Assembly (NCBI GenBank): GCA_016110215.1
Contig: JADWQD010000007.1
Coordinates: forward strand, 1,302,001 to 1,366,000
Reading direction: 5' to 3'
DNA: 64,000 nt
Source: Capronia americana
Lineage: Eukaryota; Ascomycota; Eurotiomycetes; Chaetothyriales; Herpotrichiellaceae
The position numbers and the translations under genes were made by a program. The notes under the pieces were generated by a model that was not told where the DNA came from, made no database searches, and saw only the letters and a program-made list of their open reading frames with translations. Positions 46,751 to 56,861 of the stretch are shown piece after piece (positions within the stretch are counted from its first letter, which is position 1; each line of letters opens with the position of its first letter).

Positions 46751-48992
46751 TCTCTGCTGTTCTGGTGACAGGGAGGATGAAGGGTCCTTGAAGATCCAAA
46801 TATTTCGAGAACAAGTGCTCGTTGCGAAGTGCCCCTTGAGTGTGCACTGCTTACACCTCGCGATCAATGCACCCTGCGGTCTGCGGTTAGAAGCTTTCGG
46901 GTACGGGGACTAGACAGAAGGATATTTCGGACAATATCACGGGGTAACTATAAGAAGCCGGAGGGTTCAGTCCTTCGAGTGCTCAGGTATTTGTCCCTTG
47001 CTTGCAAAAGGGTTGCAATTGGCGTGCTTTCGCAGGTCATTCCAGACCAGCCGCCCTTCGGCGCCCATCCCTTCGCCCTGTGGTGCCTGTACAGGGCTCT
47101 CAAGAGGAGGTACCTCAGCGGGTGCGCGCAGGCAGATGGAAAATGAGACCGATAATGCCATCGTCCGAATTCTTGTGATGGCCCCCAGGCAGGCGGTGGC
47201 TGGTTCTCTTGGTTACGATTATTTGCACAACCTTCTGGGGACGCACGACCTCTTTGATGATGAGGAGGCCGCTTCATGAGTTGTGTGAATCCTCTACATA
47301 GTATAGAGTATGGGCTAGAATAGAATGACTGGTCAGCTATATACACGGTATGGGTATCGCCTTCATCTGTGCCTTTCCGATCCACTCCTATGCTAGGGAC
47401 GGAAGGGGAAGGCGAACGACGCGACAGACTGAAAACACGGACCGTGCGCTCTCACTTTTCCTCCCACGCTCGAAGAGGTGAGGGCGACGCCTATGTAGAT
47501 GGTCGTGCAATTCTCAAAATCTCGCCCAGTCCATACATTATGCAACCAGACTGCTCGTGAATATCTGCTCGGTGGCGGAGGATCGACCTTTTCAAGATTG
47601 AGCGTGATATTGCTTTACAAACAACTATTCTCGTGCTGCATGCGATCTCTCACGTCTTTAGGACTGCGGGCTAAGATTCAGGGCAATCAGATGCCGGATT
47701 TCCTCAACTACGCGGCCTCGTCATGGCCTTCACATCCGGCTTCATCACCGCTTTGCCATGGAGGAAACAGTCAGCCTTCTCTCAACGAATTCCTGACTGG
47801 CGATTGGAACATGACCTGGATTCATCTCTTTCCTCACAGTGGAGAACTGTGCATTCTTGTTCAGGCATCCCAGTATCTTTGTAAGTATTGTGGCCGGCGC
47901 GGAGAAAATGTTTCCTCCATGGACCTCTATCATATCGAGGGCGTCATTTTCAAATGGAGACCTCATGAAGGTGAAGTTGAGGACCTCGCCACAAACGCGT
48001 CTAGGCTGTCTATGAGCCGAGACGATACCTCTGCTTCTCCGACTCTGGTAAAAAGACCGTGATTGTGACTAGGACCTATCACTTCCCAGCCTGAAGATGC
48101 AGAGCAAGCGATGCACCATATCAGAGCGAAGTTTTGATGAGAGCAGTGACCATAACGACTCGAGCCAGCTTTGCGTCCAATCCTCGTCCAGAATACATGT
48201 TATATCTCTGGCCACTTTGTCAGTCACCGAGTCACTGGACTTGATCGCTACGGAATCCATGGGGATCAACCATCCGCAAGACGCGAATACACACATCAAA
48301 ACATGCCGGGCGCGATGTATGTGCTCAACTGATTCTCGGGCACTTCCGAAATTTTCGATTCGAATGTATCTGGGGCGAACTGCCTTGGAGACATAGGACG
48401 GTCTTTGGGCTCAGCTCGGGGTTGATCGAGTTTTTGGTACACCCGACAAGAAACATGTGCTGGTCTAGATTTCTTGCCGAACAAGAGACTCCTGCGACAA
48501 GGACCTGCTCTACTTCGGGGCTTCCTCGCTGTCGGTGTCACGTACATAACGAGCCGTGGACCAGCTATGTCTACTGTGGATATGTCAGTTCCGCAGCCTA
48601 AGCTCACTACAAAGGGGAGAAGAGGCCCCAGGAGCATGTGGTCTTCGGAAGCAGAGAGACCGCTGCTATGTTCGAGGCCGATACGGAGACATAATTGCAC
48701 ACCATCGGGCTGCTAACGAATGTCAACACCAGCATGAAACGCGCCTCCCCTTTCGGTCCATGCGTGCTCACAATGCAGGTATCTGCCCGATTCAACCACC
48801 GCATCACGATAGCCAAGTGGCAATGATTCTTTCGTACCGGAAGTCGAGATGGAATTTCATCATTCCATTGCCATGCGTTGCTGTTTTGTCCCACATTCCT
48901 GCGACTACCCTTTGGGCAGACACCCCGGCTCGAACTTGTGGAAAGCTTGAGCTTCCTATGTATGCAGACACATCGCACCCGACGGCTGAATC
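46751..48992. other. Intergenic region containing a possible gene relic
   Basis: Apart from the frame at 47499-48062 described separately, no gene is supported. The last part should hold the promoter of the DHA1 transporter. Confidence 0.45.
47499..48062 (+). pseudogene. Possible relic of a STAND/NLR (NACHT-type) protein
   Basis: A 187-codon frame begins VVQFSKSRPVHTLCNQTAREYLLGG and later reads MPDFLNYAASSWPSHPA. In fungal NACHT proteins the region after the nucleotide-binding domain often has such a pair: an H-x-T-A-x-E-Y-L-L motif and, further on, a F-L-x-Y-A-A-x-x-W-x-x-H segment. No NACHT P-loop, ankyrin or WD repeats were found on either side, so this is probably a fragment rather than a working gene. 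The identification rests on two short motifs and could be coincidence. Confidence 0.35.
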
Positions 48993-50669
48993 ATGGGGTC
49001 GGAAAAGCAGCCCGATCTCCAGGACATCGAGGCGGTCGAGCGATATTCGGCGTTCACCACGGCGGAAAAATGGTGTATCGTCGCCATGGTGTCGTATGCT
49101 GCCTGGTTCTCGACCTTGAGCAGCTTCATCTACTATCCTGCTCTACACTCGATCTCTCGGGCCTTGGATGTCTCCATCGACAAGATTAATCTGACAGTGA
49201 CGTCCTACTTGGCCGTCGCGACAATAGCGCCAACCTTGGTGGGAGATACGACCGACGTCTTGGGTCGAAGGCCCGTCTACTTGATCGCGCTGAGTCTATA
49301 TCTCGCTGCTGACATCGCCAGCGCTCTGTCCAGGGACTATTCTGCGCTGCTTGGGCTGCGAGTTTTGCAGGCAACCGCAATATCTGGCATGGGTCCCCCC
49401 ATTAGGGTTTTCCTTGCTGACGTTCTCAGGGACGTTCTCGATCGCCTACGGGGTGCTCACCGATGTGGCATCTCCCGCGGAAAGGGGGTCCTTTGTGAGT
49501 GCGGTGTCGTTCGCGTAGGTTGCAGAGCAGAGCAGACCAAAGGGCACAAAAGGACCGGCACTGAGGCTGACTTTCACATCACAAGGATCACATGCGCGCC
49601 GAGCATTGGGCCCATATTCGGCGGAGTTCTGACCTATGCCGCTGGCTGGGCCTGGATCTTCTGGTTTCTCGCGATTGCTTCGGGGTCGTGCTTGCTGGTC
49701 ATGGCGCTCTTCCTGCCCGAGACGGCCAGCAACATGGTCGGGAATGGATCGATAAGACCTCCAAAACACCTCCAGCTGCCGGTGCCTACGTTGATGCGTC
49801 ACTGGGAAGACTCTGACAGCGTTGGGCCTCGCAAGTGGCGCTTCCCAAACCCGCTGGCGTCTCTCAAGATCCTCGTCCGCCGGGACAATACCGTCATCAT
49901 CGTTGCTTGCGGGCTGCTGTATGTTGTCTACACGTGCATCAATACGTCGCTGTCCACCCTGTTCATCCAGATCTACCGATTGAACCAGTGGGAAGCGGGC
50001 CTCATATACCTGCCGTTCGGTCTCGGCGGAACAGCGTCGACGTTCTTCTCGGGCCGGCTGCTGAATACTGCATATCGAAATGCCCGTGCCGAGAGGGGCC
50101 TGCCCACAGACAAAGCCGTAGGCGACGACCTGGACAACTTCCCCATCGAGAAAGCACGCCTGCGGGTCATATGGGTGCCTATGGCGACGACGATCTGCTC
50201 TGTCGTGGCCTTTGGCTGGGTCTTGCACTATGAAAAGGTCCGTGGCCGGTCTGTACTTGTTAATTGCTGATGAGCACTTCCTTGCTGACGCGGCAAAAAG
50301 CACATCGCCATTCCTCTTTGCCTACACTTCGTGGCAGGACTGTGCATGCAACTGGATTTCAGCGTACGTGGCCAGACATCGGGTTATCATGAAAGTAGAC
50401 GACAAATCAGTGGCTGATAGTGACAGATCTACAACACTCTCCTGGTGGATAAGAACCACCGCTCACCTGCGGCTGCTCAGGCTTCCAGCAACATCGTCCG
50501 GTGCGCGCTGGCAGCGATCGCCGTGTCGTTCTTGCAGGACTTGGTCGACGACGTAGGTATTGGATGGACGTTCACGTTCATGGGTGGTCTGTGTGGGATT
50601 GCGCTGGCCCTCTTTGTCGCCGACTATCGTTGGGGCACCGAGTGTCGACAGAGGCATTCCATAACCTAA
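48993..50669 (+). CDS. MFS transporter, DHA1 multidrug-efflux type
   Basis: A plasma-membrane proton antiporter likely to export drugs or metabolites. Five exons are inferred: 48993-49392, 49430-49514, 49586-50237, 50301-50363 and 50427-50669, giving exactly 481 codons (480 aa). Family features include WFSTLSSFIYYPALHSIS, the DVLGRRPVY loop, AYGVLTDVASPAERGSF, and APSIGPIFGGVLTYAAGWAWIFWFL (motif C and following helix), plus the C-terminal FTFMGGLCGIALALFV. The first intron as drawn is only 37 nt with a poor GTCCCC donor, but it has a good CTGAC branch site and CAG acceptor and it restores the conserved sequence. A genuine disruption of the gene is the alternative. The hydantoin racemase gene follows in the same direction after 254 bp. 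Confidence 0.85.
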
Positions 50670-50923
50670 TCGTACAGTAAGACTAGAGTGCGGCAGTGCC
50701 TAACCTCGACGGGTTCTGGGCACAAGCTCTAATGATTATTGAACCCCACGACCCCCGCACCGGCGACGCTGCCCCTCGTGCCTCCTACTGTAACAATCAA
50801 TATGTCAACAAAAAGTTTTTTGCAGGCACATCACGCTGTCCTCAACTGTTGCACACACTATATCATTTGCATTTCTCCTACGCATAACACGAACTGCGCA
50901 TATCACTCCCAGTCGGTGCCACG

Positions 50924-51826
50924 ATGACGATCCTCAAACCCGAGCCCATCACATCCACGCCACCACCACTGCGCATCCTCATAATCAACCCCAACACCTC
51001 CCACCACATGACGGACGCGCTCCGACCGGTAGTCGACTCCCTAGCCCTCCCCTCCGCTCAATACACATTTTTCACGTCCCCCTCGCCGGGGATCCCGAGC
51101 ATCAACTCCCCCGGCGACGCCGCCGAGTCCGCGAGGATCTGTCTCCCGCACCTAACCCCCCTGCTGGAGCATCACGACTGTTTCCTCGTGGCGTGCTATA
51201 GTCAACACCCACTGGTCTCGCAGTTGAAGAGCGAGTGCGCGAAGTTGAGACGGAAAGGCGACCACACCACCCACGATGGAGCTGGAGGAGCACGGCCTAG
51301 GAAATACGTCACTGGCATCTTTGAGGCAAGCGTGCTTGCTTCTCTGTCCTTGATAGACCCGAGCGGTGACGCCGACGCCGACGCCGGCGCAGCCCCCGCA
51401 TTCGGGATCGTCTCGACGGGCAAGATCTGGGAAACCGCGCTGCAAAAAGCGGTGGAGGAGTTCGTTGGCGTCGACCCCACTACAGCCAAGACGTCACGGT
51501 CGAGGTTCGTTGGCTGCGAGACCACGGGCCTGAACGCCAGTGAGTTGCACGATCTCGACCCGGCGGAGGTGCGGGCCAAAATGATGGACGCGACGAAGCG
51601 GCTCCTACGGCGTGGCAAGAGTGGAGGTAGCGACGGCGGCGCGGGGGCTATCTCGAGAGTTCAGGCCATTTGTCTGGGCTGTGCCGGGATGGTCGGGCTG
51701 GACGACGCGGTGAGGACGGCGTGTGTCGAAGAGCTAGGCCCCGAGAGAGGGAACGAGGTATCCATTGTCGATGGCGTCAAGGCCGGGGTGGGCCTGCTGT
51801 ATGGTCTTGCTAAAGGGGAATTCTGA
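50924..51826 (+). CDS. DCG1: Asp/Glu/hydantoin racemase family (DCG1-like)
   Basis: A cofactor-independent two-cysteine racemase; bacterial relatives racemise hydantoins. Yeast DCG1 lies in the allantoin gene cluster but its reaction is unproven. One exon, 300 aa, with start ATG at 50924. The opening ILIINPNTSHHMTDAL is the family signature. The two catalytic cysteines are in VACYSQHP and CLGCAGM. Between them is a Gly/Asp-rich insert (SGDADADAGAAP) that is longer than in close relatives. The last segment SIVDGVKAGVGLLYGL is also typical. This chemistry matches that of the amidohydrolase/permease pair near 20-24 kb, but the genes are 27 kb apart. Confidence 0.92.
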   Translation: MTILKPEPITSTPPPLRILIINPNTSHHMTDALRPVVDSLALPSAQYTFFTSPSPGIPSINSPGDAAESARICLPHLTPLLEHHDCFLVACYSQHPLVSQLKSECAKLRRKGDHTTHDGAGGARPRKYVTGIFEASVLASLSLIDPSGDADADAGAAPAFGIVSTGKIWETALQKAVEEFVGVDPTTAKTSRSRFVGCETTGLNASELHDLDPAEVRAKMMDATKRLLRRGKSGGSDGGAGAISRVQAICLGCAGMVGLDDAVRTACVEELGPERGNEVSIVDGVKAGVGLLYGLAKGEF

Positions 51827-51997
51827 GGACGGAGACAGACCCCGCCGTAACTGTGATGTACTTGCTACTGTAATACTACAACGGAGTATACTTCTTTTTA
51901 GAGCAGCCCGTGTGTGTTTTGTCCCAGACCAGACCAGTAAGCTGCACATGGGCCAGACACAGTAGTACTAGCTCTAGCTCTAGCTCTGGCTTCGGGG

Positions 51998-52034
<37 letters not shown>

Positions 52035-52978
52035 AGTATGGGTGTGAGTGAGGGTAGGAACTCCTAAGGTTTCAGCTTGAACCCTGAACAGCCTCCTCAC
52101 CTCTCACGTCCAATACTACTTCCATGTTCACCCGCTCTCAGAAACGAAACGAACCGCCGCGAAGGAATCACATATGTACATGTAGGAGAGGAGTGCGAGT
52201 GCGAGTGCGAGTGCCCGGCTACGTTTGCTTGGGGAGCACCGACCATGAACGAGAAGCCTCTCCCGAACATACACATACGAGTACACCCACCGTACGTACC
52301 TACTCATACACGGATCACCCCATCACAGCACAGCACAGCACAGCACACGCGCGGCACGCCCACGGCAGCGATGCCAGGCCAGGCCGTGCCGTTATATTAC
52401 TTACACTTGCCGTGTTACATATCGTACAATAAATAGCCTGACGAATTCGATCCGGTTCGATTCGACATAATATAATCCTCGCGAGGGCCCGAGGTGATAG
52501 GGTCGCGCGAGGAGAGCAACTGTGCGGACGGAAAGCAATTGTATTCAAGGAAAGCAACTGTGCGGAAACAACACATCATATGTATTGCCACCACTTTACT
52601 CAAAATACTATTCTGCATCTCCAAACGAGTGACGAGAGTTGGACAAATCAACAAAAACACTCAAAACTGGAAAACAAACATCTGTGCAGTTAGTCAGTCA
52701 GCCAGTCAGTCTTAACGAGGAGTGCTACTGCACCGCTCGAGAGGCCACCTAAGAGGTCGACAAGACAAGAGACACCACCCTATCTTTTTTCGCCGCCGCA
52801 ATGCAAGAAAAAGGCAGTCTAGCCACCCGTCGCACGAAAAGCCCGAAAGGTAAACTGAGTCCTGCTGTTTTCTTGCACGTCGCCACCAGCCACGCGCGAC
52901 GCGCCATCGCCATCTCCAGCACATCATCTGCTCTGTAGGGTTTGGCCGGGGGAAGTTTCCTTCATGATTGGATTCGGC
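51827..52978. other. Intergenic region rich in simple repeats
   Basis: It holds a GAGGGT run (51994-52036), AGCTCT repeats (about 51968-51988), a GCGAGT run (about 52194-52212), CAGCA repeats (52325-52345) and CAGT repeats (about 52683-52710). No gene seen. The 3' end probably contains the INO1 terminator. Confidence 0.6.
51994..52036 (+). repeat. GGGTGA hexamer array, potential G-quadruplex
   Basis: Seven or so GGGTGA-type units with GGG runs every six bases lie directly past the hydantoin-racemase gene. The spacing permits a G-quadruplex on the plus strand. The sequence is not the fungal telomere repeat TTAGGG. Confidence 0.8.
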
Positions 52979-54716
52979 TTAGAACAGCTTGTGCTCGAGC
53001 GTCATGTCAGACTCGGGCTGCAATCCGACACAGGCACGGAAGATGTTGGTCAGGGCGCTGCGTTGCTTGGCGAGGGCATTGACGACGGGAGTGCCGGGCG
53101 GGGTGAGCGGGGCCTGGGGAGATATCAATGTTAGAACAAGTCTTGTCGTGGGGAGAAGCAAAAGAATGAAAACGCTCGACGTACCTTCAACATGTAGCTG
53201 AGAATGCTGAGCACGCTGTGGAAGCCCTTGAAGTCGGCGGCACTTTCGGACTTCCACTGGATGCGGGTCATCATCTCAGTGACGAGCACGAGATCGATGA
53301 TCAGCGGCGAAGCCAGCAACGAGTCCTCGCAGACGTTGAAGATGCTGATGGTCTGATGGCCGCCCATGAAGATCTCGGCGTAGTACTCGTCCAGGGCGCG
53401 CTTGTTGTCCCCGACGGCGGGCATGTACTTGATGACGACAGTGTGGTCTGGATGCTCGTCCTTGGCGTACAGCACACTGTTGGCGGCGACCATGTCGTCC
53501 ACGACGTTGGACTTGGAAATCTCCTTGGAGCGGAACTGCTTCTGCGAGCTCAGGTTCTTGCCGTCGTTGTTGCCGAGGTGGTTGTAGCTAGCGATGGACG
53601 TCAACTTGATGCCGGCGTTGATCAGGAAGTCGACGAGCGCGGACTTCATCTTGGTCTGGCCGGACTTGAAGTCGTCGCCGCCGATGAATGCATCGTGTTT
53701 CTCCGCCAGCTGGATGGCGCCGGGCACGAAGGTATTTTGAGGCGAGCCGTTGATAAAGGCCGTCTTTTCCAGAATACACGCCACGGAGAAGACCGTCGAG
53801 GGCGACACTTCCTCGTGGCCTTGCTCGATGGCCTTCAACAGGTTGTCGGCCGTGTCGTTGACGCCGGGGATGATGTCCGCGTACCGCTCCGTGTTGGCCG
53901 TCCAGAGAACAATCACCTTGTCGAGGTTGTGTTCGGCCTTGAAGCTCCTGCCGACCAATTAGTACAAGAAAGACATGCTGGGCATTGACGGTCATACCTG
54001 ATGTCGGTTCGAATCTGTTCCACGTGGGCCATGGACGCCTTGTTGCCGGGAAGAACATTGTCTGCGCGATCCTCCTGGTTGGCCGCAATGAAGTCGGGAT
54101 AGTAGATGCTTGGCAGGGGCTTCATGAGAGACATTTCCTTGTAGACCAGGGCTTTCAACGTTGGTTCCAGAACCTGGGCACGATCCATGGCCGCGGCAAT
54201 GTTCAAGCTGCTGATGTCCCAACCTCCAACCACGATGTCGTTGGGATGGACCATGGGCAAGACATCGTGGAACGGAATGTTGATCTCTTCGTTGGTCGCT
54301 GCGTCGCTTCCGAGCTTGATGGTCGAACCCATAATGACAGAGCCGTAGTAGTTGGCCGCCTGACGACCTTCCTTGGTGTCCCAAACGAGCCCACGTCGGT
54401 TGGCGATGATTCCCGCAGTGACGGTGGAGCCGTTGTTGCCGCCCCAGCCGACCAACATCATGCCAACCTTGGGCACTTTCCGGTCAACCTGGAAGTCATA
54501 GGTGGTTTCCTTTGGCGTTGCCGTGAGTTTGCCGTCGGCAGACTTGGTGACGGCGGTGGTCCGGTAGACATATTTGCTCTTGATGTGGTCATCGGTGTAG
54601 ACCACGTTGGGAGAGTCGACCGTGAAGAGTTCCTTGGGCGACTGAGCCGAGTCGGAGGTTTGGTGAGCGCTATACCCGTTCATGGAGCCGACGCCTATTT
54701 CCGCGTGTGGTGCCAT
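52979..54716 (-). CDS. INO1: Inositol-3-phosphate synthase
   Basis: It converts glucose-6-phosphate to myo-inositol-3-phosphate with NAD, the first step of inositol synthesis for phosphatidylinositol, in the cytosol. Three exons are inferred: 53998-54716, 53185-53947 and 52979-53113. They total exactly 539 codons (538 aa), the normal length. Motifs are the NAD-binding MLVGWGGNNGSTVT, VGGWDISSLNIA, NTERYADI, FIGGDDFKSGQTKMKS, SYNHLGNNDGKNLS and SNVVDDMV. The last exon, after a K|A junction (GTACGT donor), begins with APLTPPGTPVVNAL. Start ATG at 54716 (MAPHAEIG). The upstream 2.1 kb is free of genes. Confidence 0.97.
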
Positions 54717-56861
54717 ATTGACTGGAGAGGTTTGGCCGAATAAATACTTGAAGACTGAGCGGAATCCGAGAAAAGGCGTTTATCGGGTCTTGTATGAGTC
54801 CGATGCTCCTCCAGGAGGGGAAGAGCGTCGGCTACCGTTGAACGGGTGATGGGACCTTAAAAAGGTTCGAGACGTCAGTTACAGGTTCCGAGGCGGTCTG
54901 GACGGGCGCAATGAAGGGGATGGGAATCAAATTTCGACAAAACCCAGTGGTACAGGCCATCTTCGAGATCAGAAGGACCCTCGAGACGCTGGATGCCCGC
55001 GGTCGGCCGCATGGCAACACAACGAATCATCATGTTTGAAAGTCGCCAGGTACGCGCAACTGAGGATGTGAATGCAAGAGCAGGGACAACATGCAGGTAC
55101 CAGGGCCGCAAAGCCGGCCCCAGATAGAACACCACACGCACAATGGCGATCCGGTGCAATCCAATGTGGGACGAGATCTCAGATCCGGGAGGACTTACGA
55201 AGGCAACAGATTGGAAAACGTCTTGGCGGTTGGACGGATCACTCGGGAGTGATCCTCTGGTGTAGGAAAGAGGCAGGGGGGAACAATCACAGCCGGGCGG
55301 TGATCGGGCACTGGTTCGAACAGATCTCTGCAGTGTTTGTTTGTGGTAGAGAGAGAGACTGATAACACACGGGAGAAATGTACGTCTCTTTGTACCCATG
55401 CAGGCCGGATGTCGATTTGTGTGGTGGAGTGGGTGACTAATGAGAACTCTCCCCCAATCCATGCCCGAGCGCTTAGGCAAGGCTAGGGAGCCCAAAGCCC
55501 AGCCTAGCGCAGCCCAGACAGCCTAGCCTTAGCCTCGCCTTTGACCGCCTCGGACAACTCATCGCGACTCCATCACGATAACAGTTCATGTGGACTTTGT
55601 AATGGTGATTGCGTAGTGAATGCCTACGAGCCATGTCTCTTGGCCGCATCGAGGCGATCAGAGAACGATTGCTCCCGTGCTTATCGATGTGGGACAGTGC
55701 TACGAGGGACTCTCGCCCAAGCATCTGCTGTGTCGCTGGATCGGATGTCTCTCTTCCTTCGCAAGACATGCCACCACAAGTCTCGTTTGCCATGTCAGCG
55801 TCAGCGCGATGTCCGACTCGATGAATCAACTGCGCGATCGAAGCATGTGCATTTCGACCGCATGAGACGTGCAGAGGGCGCCGTCACCAGTGTGGTCCGG
55901 GGCCACTGTATGTATCTTGGACGTTTGCTCCACCCCCAATCAAATCTGGTAGAGTCTCACCTCACACCATCCGTTCCTCTCCGAATCGAGTTTCGATATC
56001 CGGCTGGAATCCAGTCGAGAAGCCGCTCGGAAGTCGTGCTCCAAACTCTCACTGGCTTCACGAACCAGATCCGCGCATCTTATTCCTCGGGTCACGCGCG
56101 TTTCCAGCCCAATTTCCAACCTCCATGCCTAGGTACCATTTGAAGCGTGACCGCCGCATTTGCATCCGCTCGAGCCGTCAGGCCCAAAGAGTTTCTTGTT
56201 TCCCTCCATCACACCCCGTCTTCGTCTGCTGTCCTCATGGAAGTTGATTCCGTGTGACACCGTGCTGGGAATCACACCTTGGTCGTCAAAGCAAGCTTCG
56301 GGCTATCTGGTCCGTTTCCGATGCCTGTCATTTCAGAGTCGACAATCTTTTGCCTGTCTCGGGTCTCGTGCACTTCGCTGATGGCTCGCTTAAAGTCCCA
56401 CCGTTAGCTACCATGTGCATGCCGTGTAACCATCATGCAATCAACGGCGGCCAGATAGTCAAGCGCCGGTTTGCATTCGGGAAGGATTTGGCATTCCGGC
56501 GCCGCCAATCGAGTACACACTATGCACGCGTACGGCTCAATGGGTTTACAATAGGCATACACATTATGTATATGGTCATATCTGGTTGATCCTCGTCCGG
56601 TTAACCGGATAGATAGATCGACAGGACTCGTAATGCTGTCAAATTATCCGCTCAAATCGGCCCACAGATGTGTTGTGTCACTTGAGCGAAATGCGGCCGA
56701 TCAAAACTCGTGCCGTGAACGAAGTCGAAATAATGTCTTGTGCAAATCCGAAGAGTTGGTACCCAATCCCGACACTCGCCAGCGAAATCTGAGACTCCTG
56801 TACCGTCCCCACGCCCCTGTCGCGGCGCGTCAAATCATACCGTATCTATGCTGGTCGTAAA
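54717..56861. other. Intergenic region upstream of INO1
   Basis: 2.1 kb between the INO1 start and the stop of the LIM gene, which are both on the minus strand. No gene is supported by domain or splice evidence. A GCCTAGC/AGCCTAGC-rich stretch is seen at 55470-55530. It probably contains the INO1 promoter and a long 5' leader. Confidence 0.5.

Noticed and set aside
51994..52036. Internal telomere repeat
   Set aside because: The unit is GGGTGA, not TTAGGG, and flanking genes are unremarkable.
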